Positions 58,752 to 64,000 of a stretch of DNA of 64,000 nt are shown piece after piece. Source of the stretch: JASBRS01 sp964496495. Its GTDB lineage: Bacteria > Deinococcota > Deinococci > Deinococcales > Trueperaceae. How positions within the stretch are numbered: position 1 is the stretch's first letter; each line of letters begins with the position of its first letter. The stretch lies in the NCBI GenBank assembly GCA_964496495.1, contig CAZBZU010000005.1, forward strand, positions 52,767 through 116,766, read 5' to 3'. The notes beneath the pieces were generated by a model. The model saw only the letters and a program-made list of their open reading frames with translations, ran no database searches and had not been told where the DNA came from. The position numbers were made by a program, and so were the translations under genes.

Positions 58752-59996
58752 TCAGCCTGCGGAGGGCACCTGCCACACCACGGGCAGCGCCTCCAGCGCC
58801 TTGAACCCCGGTAGCGGCCGGTAGCGCAGCTCGGCGCCGGGCGCCACGCGCACCGCCGGCAGCCTGCGCAGCAGCGTCCCGAGCGCCACGTCGGCCTCCA
58901 GCCGCGCGAGCGGGGCGCCCAGGCAGTAGTGGGCGCCCTTGCCGAAGCCGAGGTGGCGGTTGGGATCGCGCTCGAGCTCGAGGCGGTCGGCCCCTTCGAA
59001 GGCGTGCGGGTCGCGGTTGGCCGAGGACAGCACCAGGATCACGGGATCGCCGCGGTGGATGCGGTGGCCGTGCAGCTCGACGTCCTCGGCCGCCCAGCGG
59101 ATGATGGCGCGCTCGACCGAGCCGTCGTACCGCAGCAGCTCCTCCACGGCGCGGCGCATGGCACGCCCGTCGCCAGCCGTCAGGGCCGCCTCCAGCTCGC
59201 CCCGCGCCTCGGGGGCCCGCGACAGCGCCAGCACCGCGTTGCCGATGAGGTTCACGGTGGTCTCGTGGCCCGCCACGATGAGCAGCACCATGGTGCTGAA
59301 GAGCTCGCTCTCGCTGAGCCGGTCGCCGGCATCCTCGGCCTGCAGCAGGCCGGTCAGCAGGTCGTCCTGCGGGTTGGCGCGGCGCTCGGCGAAGAGCGTG
59401 CGCAGGTAGTCCGTGAACTCGGTGAGCAGGCGCACCGCCTCGGCCTGGCTGTCCTGATCCAGCGCGGGCGCGATGAGCGCGTTCGACCACGCGCGGAAGC
59501 GCTCGCGATCGCCCTGCGGCACGCCCAGCATCTCCAGGATGACGGTGGTCGGCAGCGGGAAGGCGAAGTCGGCGATGAGGTCCATCCGCCCGCGGCCCAC
59601 CACGCCGTCCACGAGGGCGTCGGCCAGGGCCTGGACGCGAGGGCGCAAGGCCGCCACCCGGCGCGGCGTGAACGCCTGCTGCACCAGCGATCGCAGGCGG
59701 CGGTGGTCCTCGCCGTCGTGGTTGAGCATGTGGTCGTTGAGCAGCGCTGCCAGGCCGCCGTCCATGGGCTCGAGCCCCGCCAGCGTGGGGTCGCGTACGA
59801 AGCGCCGGTCGTCACGCAACGCGGCCTCGACATCCTGGTAGCGGCTCAGGAACCAGCCGCGCGCGCTGCCGTCGAGTCCCAGCTGGTGCAGTACGGGGTC
59901 GTTCTCGCGCATGGCGGCGAAGGTGGGGAAGGGGTCGGCCTTGAAGCGCTCGCTGTAGAGGTCGTACTTGCGGTCCGGCTGCCGGTCTGCGGTCAT
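58752..59996 (-). CDS. Cytochrome P450 (class I bacterial type)
   Basis: A 414-residue haem monooxygenase. A-G-H-E-T-T is the I-helix oxygen-activation motif, and E-E-L-L-R-Y the E-x-x-R K-helix. F-G-K-G-A-H-Y-C358-L-G is the haem-thiolate loop with the axial cysteine. The soluble N-terminus and length match the CYP107-like bacterial class, which needs separate ferredoxin and reductase; none is encoded adjacent. The substrate is unknown. It is convergent with the response regulator gene, 45 bp away. Confidence 0.93.
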   Translation of the reverse strand: MTADRQPDRKYDLYSERFKADPFPTFAAMRENDPVLHQLGLDGSARGWFLSRYQDVEAALRDDRRFVRDPTLAGLEPMDGGLAALLNDHMLNHDGEDHRRLRSLVQQAFTPRRVAALRPRVQALADALVDGVVGRGRMDLIADFAFPLPTTVILEMLGVPQGDRERFRAWSNALIAPALDQDSQAEAVRLLTEFTDYLRTLFAERRANPQDDLLTGLLQAEDAGDRLSESELFSTMVLLIVAGHETTVNLIGNAVLALSRAPEARGELEAALTAGDGRAMRRAVEELLRYDGSVERAIIRWAAEDVELHGHRIHRGDPVILVLSSANRDPHAFEGADRLELERDPNRHLGFGKGAHYCLGAPLARLEADVALGTLLRRLPAVRVAPGAELRYRPLPGFKALEALPVVWQVPSAG

Positions 59997-60006
59997 GCCG
60001 GTCAGC

Positions 60007-60963
60007 CTACCCGCGGTCCCGGGCGAGCGTCGCCCCGGCAGCCGCGGCGAGCTCGCCGGTGGTGTCGCCGAAGACCCGCTGCGGGCCGCTGTAGACGTTG
60101 AACCGCTCGCCCCTTAGGAACCCCACCAGGGTGAGCCCGAACCGCTCGGCCAGCGCCACGGCGAGGCTCGAGGGGGCGGACACGGCCGCGAACAGCGGGG
60201 CGCCGGCCACCACCGTCTTCTGCAGCAGCTCGAAGCTGGCGCGACCGCTCACCACCACCAGGCGCTCGTGGAGCGGCAACTCGTCCTCGAGCAGCGCCCA
60301 GCCGATGAGCTTGTCGAGCGCGTTGTGCCGGCCGACGTCCTCGCGCACCGCCAGCAGCCTTCCGCGAGCGTCGAACAGTCCTGCGGCGTGGAGCCCGCCG
60401 GTACGGCCGAAGAGCGTCTGCGCGGCGCGGAGCCGCTCGGGCAGCCGGGCCAGCAGCGCCGGCGACACCCGCGGGCCGGCCGCCGGCGGCGCCGGGCAGC
60501 GCACCTCGAGGGCGTCGAGGTGGGCCTTGCCGCAGACGCCGCAGGCGCTGGTGACGGTGAAGTGCCGTTCGAGGCGCTCGAGCGGCGGCAGCGAGCCGCC
60601 GCGAAGCGCCACCCTGACGATGTTGTGCCGTTCCTCGGGTGCCTCTTCGAGGCAGTAGCGCAGCGTGGCGATCTCCTCGCGGCTGCGCACCACGCCCTCA
60701 CCGTAGAGGAACCCCGCGGCGAGCTCGAAGTCGTTCCCGGGCGTGCGCATGGTCACGGCCACGGAGACGCTGTCGGGGGCGGCGGTCGCCGCCCCGTGGC
60801 GGATCGCGGGACCGCCCGCCCCAACCGTGCCCCGGCCCGCCGCCAGGCGGATCTCCAGGGGTTCCTCGGTCGCCACCAGGTCGGGCTCGGGCGGCCAGCG
60901 CTCGCCTCGCGCGACGCGCGTCACCGCGACCCGCTTGGCGGCCAGGGCGGCGGCCGCGTTCAA
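60007..60963 (-). CDS. fdhD: FdhD sulfur-carrier for formate dehydrogenase-type molybdoenzymes
   Basis: A 318-residue FdhD protein, needed to sulfurate the Mo-bis-MGD cofactor of formate dehydrogenases. The conserved C-x-x-C lies in T-S-A-C-G-V-C-G-K. E-D-V-G-R-H-N-A-L-D-K and S-G-R-A-S-F-E-L-L-Q-K-T are the family signatures. I chose a TTG start at 60963, which overlaps the upstream TGA (TTGA) and has AGGAGA 8 bp before it; a GTG at 60924 is the alternative. It is directly coupled to the molybdoenzyme gene. Confidence 0.9.
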   Translation of the reverse strand: MNAAAALAAKRVAVTRVARGERWPPEPDLVATEEPLEIRLAAGRGTVGAGGPAIRHGAATAAPDSVSVAVTMRTPGNDFELAAGFLYGEGVVRSREEIATLRYCLEEAPEERHNIVRVALRGGSLPPLERLERHFTVTSACGVCGKAHLDALEVRCPAPPAAGPRVSPALLARLPERLRAAQTLFGRTGGLHAAGLFDARGRLLAVREDVGRHNALDKLIGWALLEDELPLHERLVVVSGRASFELLQKTVVAGAPLFAAVSAPSSLAVALAERFGLTLVGFLRGERFNVYSGPQRVFGDTTGELAAAAGATLARDRG

Positions 60964-63263
60964 AGCCGCATCTCCTGCGCCGAGGCCAGCGACTCCGCCG
61001 CGACCGCGTCCGCCGTCCCCGCGGCTCGGATGCGGGCGGTGGCGTCCTTGTAGGCCGGGATGTGGGCGTTCGGCGAGCGGGCCGCCGGGTCGACGAGCAC
61101 GTTGGCCTCCGGCCAGCAGAGCTGGACGGAGCCGGGCGCCACCTCGGCGGGGAAGACCCGGCCGCGCATCGCGCCGTGCCGGTTCTCGACCACCACGGCC
61201 TGGCCCTGTCGGAGGCCCAGGCGGGCGGCGTCCTCCGGGTTGAGCATGACCGCGTCCCGCGGCATGCCGTTCATGGGGTCGACGTCCTCGTGGACGATGC
61301 TGTTGAACTGCTTGGCGCGGCGCGTGACCACCGCGAACTGCTCGGGCGCGCGCTCGGGCCGCGGTGGGGCCTGCACCAGGAAGCGCGCCTTGCCGCTGGC
61401 GGTGGGGAAGGTCCAGCCCTCGCACAGGCGCGGGCCGCCGTACTGCACCTGGTCGCCCTCCTTGGCCAGGTGCTGGATGCCGTCGTACATGGGGATGACG
61501 CGTGCGATCTCGGCCCGGATCGCGGCCGGGCCATCGAAGCGCACCTTGTCGGCCAGCTCGGGCCTGGCGCGGGCGACGATCTCGCCGAGGACCTGCCACT
61601 CCGGGCGCGCCTCGGGCAGCCTCGGCCCCGGGATCTCGGGGCTGAACACGATGCGCCGCTCGGTCGAGGTCTCGGTGACGCCGCCGGGCACCTCGTAGCG
61701 GGTGGTGGCCGGCAGCAGCAGCACGGTGTCGGCCGGCTCCTGCAGCATCTGGCTGCTGAGCACGATGTCCAGATGCACGCGCAGGCCGATGCGGGACAGC
61801 GCCTCGTCGGAGGCCGCGGGGCCCGGCATGACCTCGCGGAAGTTGCCGCCCACTGCCATGAGCACGTCGATGCGGCCGTCGCTGGCCGCCTCCAGCATCT
61901 CCGGGGTGGTGAGCCCCTTGCCGGTGGGCACCTCGAATCCGTAGAGGTCGGACAGCTCGGCGGCGTGCTCGGTATCGGCCGGCCGGCCGCCAGGCAGCAC
62001 CGTGGCGTAGGCGCCCATCTCCGCGCCGCCCTGCACCCCGGAGTGGCCGCGGATGGGCATGAGGCCGCACCCCTCGCGACCCACGAACCCCCTGGACAGC
62101 GCCAGGTCGATGACGGCACGCACGTTCTCCTCGCCGAAGGTGTGCTGGGTGATGCCCATGCCCCACACGAACACCGCCCGGTCGGCGGCGCCCAGCAGGG
62201 CGGCGTAGGACTCCATGGCGGCGCGCGACAGCCCGCTGCCCCGCTCCAGCTCCTCCCAGGTCAGCGACTCGAGGAGTCGTGCCAGCTCGTCGAAGCCCTC
62301 GGTGTGCGCATCGATGAAGGCCCGGTCGACGCTGCCGGCCGCCACCATCGCCTTGAGCGTCCCGCGAAGGAAGGCCTGATCGCCACCCGGGGCGATGCGG
62401 TAGAAGCGGTCGCTGATGCGGGTGCCGAACAGGGCGCTCTCGAGGTCGGAGGGAATCCAGTAGCGGTCCATGCCGGGCTCGACGTAGGGGTTCACGGTAA
62501 CGATCTTGGTGCCGGCCTTCTTGGCGTGGTAGAGGTACTTCATCACCACCGGCTGGTTGTTCGCCACGTTGGAGCCGATGAAGGTCACCACGTCCGTACC
62601 GATGAGGTCGCTGTAGGAGATGGTGGTGGCGCCGACGCCCAGACCCGCCTTCAGCCCGACGGTGCTGGGGGAGTGGCATACCCGCGCCGCGTTGTCGACG
62701 TTGTTGGTGCCGAGGGCGCGCATGGCCTTCTGGGCCACGTAGTAGGTCTCGTTGGGGATGCCGCGACTGGTGAGGTAGAGGTAGCTGCGGTCGGGCTCGA
62801 TGTCCCGCAGGCGCTCCGCAACCAGGTCCAGGGCCTCGTCCCACCCGATGCGCGAGAATCCCGCCTCGCCGCGTCGGCGGATCATGGGGTAGGGAAGGCG
62901 TCCGAGCGCGCGCAGCTGCCGCGAACGCAGGGCCTCCAGCTTCGACACGTCGGCCATGGCGGCCGGGTCGAGCGATCCCATGGTGTTGAGACGCAGCAGC
63001 CTGAGCCGCACGTTGCATAGATGGACGCCGTCGATGGTCCAGTCGCGCATGCCGCTGGTACCCAGGGCGCAGCCGTCGCACACGCCGTGGGCGAGGATGC
63101 GCCAGGCGTAGGCGGCGCGGTCGCGGTTCTCCCACGCCGCCCGGAACACCTCCTGGAAGTTCTCGGTGTGCGCCAGCGGGACGCGCGTAGCCCAGCTGGC
63201 GGGGTCCCACCCCGGCTTCGGCGGCTTGACCGCACGCTTCGGTCGGCTGCTCATGAACGGCAT
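60960..63263 (-). CDS. YdeP/FdhF-like molybdopterin oxidoreductase
   Basis: A 767-residue oxidoreductase of the FdhF/YdeP branch (the formate-dehydrogenase-like alpha family). H-G-V-C-D-G-C-A-L-G-T-S-G and H-L-C-N-V-R-L are the N-terminal cysteine motifs for a possible iron-sulfur cluster. I-G-S-N-V-A-N-N-Q-P is the pterin region and V-C-H-S-P-S-T-V-G marks the catalytic-loop area. In E. coli, YdeP has been linked to acid resistance; its reaction is unclear. The start at 63263 follows GGAGGAG. The only partner seen is fdhD; no beta or gamma subunit follows. Confidence 0.88.
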   Translation of the reverse strand: MPFMSSRPKRAVKPPKPGWDPASWATRVPLAHTENFQEVFRAAWENRDRAAYAWRILAHGVCDGCALGTSGMRDWTIDGVHLCNVRLRLLRLNTMGSLDPAAMADVSKLEALRSRQLRALGRLPYPMIRRRGEAGFSRIGWDEALDLVAERLRDIEPDRSYLYLTSRGIPNETYYVAQKAMRALGTNNVDNAARVCHSPSTVGLKAGLGVGATTISYSDLIGTDVVTFIGSNVANNQPVVMKYLYHAKKAGTKIVTVNPYVEPGMDRYWIPSDLESALFGTRISDRFYRIAPGGDQAFLRGTLKAMVAAGSVDRAFIDAHTEGFDELARLLESLTWEELERGSGLSRAAMESYAALLGAADRAVFVWGMGITQHTFGEENVRAVIDLALSRGFVGREGCGLMPIRGHSGVQGGAEMGAYATVLPGGRPADTEHAAELSDLYGFEVPTGKGLTTPEMLEAASDGRIDVLMAVGGNFREVMPGPAASDEALSRIGLRVHLDIVLSSQMLQEPADTVLLLPATTRYEVPGGVTETSTERRIVFSPEIPGPRLPEARPEWQVLGEIVARARPELADKVRFDGPAAIRAEIARVIPMYDGIQHLAKEGDQVQYGGPRLCEGWTFPTASGKARFLVQAPPRPERAPEQFAVVTRRAKQFNSIVHEDVDPMNGMPRDAVMLNPEDAARLGLRQGQAVVVENRHGAMRGRVFPAEVAPGSVQLCWPEANVLVDPAARSPNAHIPAYKDATARIRAAGTADAVAAESLASAQEMRL

Positions 63264-63587
63264 GGCTCGTCTCCTCCCGGTCTCGACCAGGCAGGCGCCG
63301 CGCCCGCACAAAGGCGGCGCGCGGTCGGGTGCCGATGCGCTGCGATTGACGCCACCATAGCGCTGCCCTACGAGGGGGCCATGAGCGCGGAGTTACCAAC
63401 GGCGGCGCTAGCGAGCACGGAGCAGCCGAGGACGGGGCGGCCGAGCACGGTGCCACCAAGCACGGCGTGACGGCGATGGGCGAGCGCGGCCGCGCCGGGC
63501 GGCTGCGGCCGCTCGGAACGGGCCGCCGTCCCAGGGGTGTGGGCGCGGCCCGGGTGGGGGGAGGGTGCGAGCCCGGAGGCGACGCCG
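63264..63587. other. 324-bp stretch without a gene
   Basis: It lies between the molybdoenzyme start and the small gene at 63588. It contains several GAGCACGG direct repeats (about 63410-63470) and no clear promoter. Longer frames here are shadows with no coding character I would trust. Confidence 0.4.
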
Positions 63588-63854
63588 TCAGCCGCTGGCC
63601 GGGCCGGGGAGGACCTCGACGAACCAGCCGTCGCGGCGCGGGAAGAGCCTACCGGAGTAGGCCTCGAAGTCCCCGAAGTCGACGACCCGGCCGGCGAAGT
63701 GCTCGGCGATGGCCCGGGACGGGAACGGACCCACGCGGCAGTCGACCTGCCCGTGCCAGCGGTTGGGGACGAGCGCCGGCAGGAAGGCGGGGGACTCTCT
63801 TGCGAGCACGGAGTCGAGCTTGCTGTCGAGTCGCGGATCGCGCGCCAGGAGCAT
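63588..63854 (-). CDS. Small conserved-looking protein of unknown function
   Basis: An 88-residue protein if the ATG at 63854, which follows AAAGGA with good spacing, is used. In-frame ATG codons at 63929 and 63974 would add 25 or 40 residues. It has no helix long enough to be a membrane segment. It contains a C at V-D-C-R-V-G-P-F and aromatic residues W-F-V-E-V near the end. I do not recognise it; its C-terminal A-E-H-F-A-G-R-V-V-D-F-G-D-F-E-A-Y looks like a folded domain. Confidence 0.5.
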   Translation of the reverse strand: MLLARDPRLDSKLDSVLARESPAFLPALVPNRWHGQVDCRVGPFPSRAIAEHFAGRVVDFGDFEAYSGRLFPRRDGWFVEVLPGPASG

Positions 63855-64000
63855 CTTGGTCCTTTCCCGAAGGCCGCCCTCGCGGGCGCGGAGGCTGCTG
63901 ACGCCGTCAGCATGGGCCGGCGATGTCATGGCAGCATCAGCCCACGGCGCGCCGAGGCGGCGCACCCAGGGCATGCCAGAGGCCTCCGGGCACCTCGACA

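Noticed and set aside
60639..63020. A 793-codon plus-strand frame opposite the molybdoenzyme gene
   Set aside because: Antisense to conserved motifs and rich in Gly/Arg/Val/His; no domain recognisable.
60007..63459. A single 1150-codon minus-strand frame spanning the molybdoenzyme and FdhD region
   Set aside because: Only its last third reads as FdhD. The first two thirds are a frame shadow of the YdeP-like gene, which is read in another frame with clear motifs. It is not a fusion protein.

Overview
The window is very GC-rich DNA, apparently a contig from an assembled draft or metagenome: one run of exactly 100 N (32545-32644) marks a scaffold gap. I found about 52 protein genes and no rRNA, tRNA, CRISPR array, insertion sequence or phage gene. 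The best guess for the host is Deinococcota, perhaps a Truepera-like lineage. That rests on the minor-pilin clusters ending in a large DUF4900/ComZ-like protein and on the overall gene style. It is an inference; no marker gene in the window settles it.

Region by region: (1) 1-10.5 kb is a housekeeping and accessory mix: a small membrane protein, a cytochrome c, a secreted M8-like metalloprotease with Ig-like domains, an eight-repeat beta-propeller, GrpB, two aldo/keto reductases, OsmC, a CrtI-like FAD oxidoreductase and an MFS carrier. (2) 10.6-24.3 kb is an L-arabinose locus: an Rbs/Frc-type sugar ABC transporter, a zinc-type dehydrogenase, an intracellular GH127 beta-L-arabinofuranosidase, araB-araD-araA, a divergent LacI-family regulator, a Gfo/Idh/MocA oxidoreductase and a DUF1028 protein. 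(3) 24.5-28 kb has a CBS-domain ClC protein and an NHL-repeat lipoprotein. (4) 28-33.3 kb is a MoxR / DUF58 / VWA / VWA operon led by a low-complexity membrane protein that spans the gap. (5) 35-43.1 kb carries two consecutive four-gene minor pilin clusters, each in GspH-GspI-GspJ-GspK order. (6) 43-55 kb includes an MBL-fold hydrolase, YjbR, a third aldo/keto reductase, a methyltransferase, a CPBP protease, a YhaN/YhaO (SbcCD-like) pair, a CrtC-like lipoprotein and an MFS carrier. (7) 55-64 kb has a P-type proton ATPase, an orphan NarL-type response regulator, a cytochrome P450, a YdeP/FdhF-like molybdoenzyme with FdhD, and a small unknown gene.

Two regulatory patterns stand out. First, five 14-bp CG-centred operator-like sites (10629, 14892, 15061, 21110, 21277) lie in front of the sugar transporter, the GH127 gene (two sites), araBDA and the LacI gene. 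At three of them the site touches or overlaps the -10 box of a recognisable sigma-70 promoter, so this looks like one LacI-controlled arabinose regulon with autoregulation. Second, each pilin cluster is preceded by the same 19-bp pattern, CCCCC-N4-GGGGGATGCG, with exactly 17 bp between the ATGCGn hexamer and a -10-like hexamer. This suggests a shared, activator-dependent pilin promoter.
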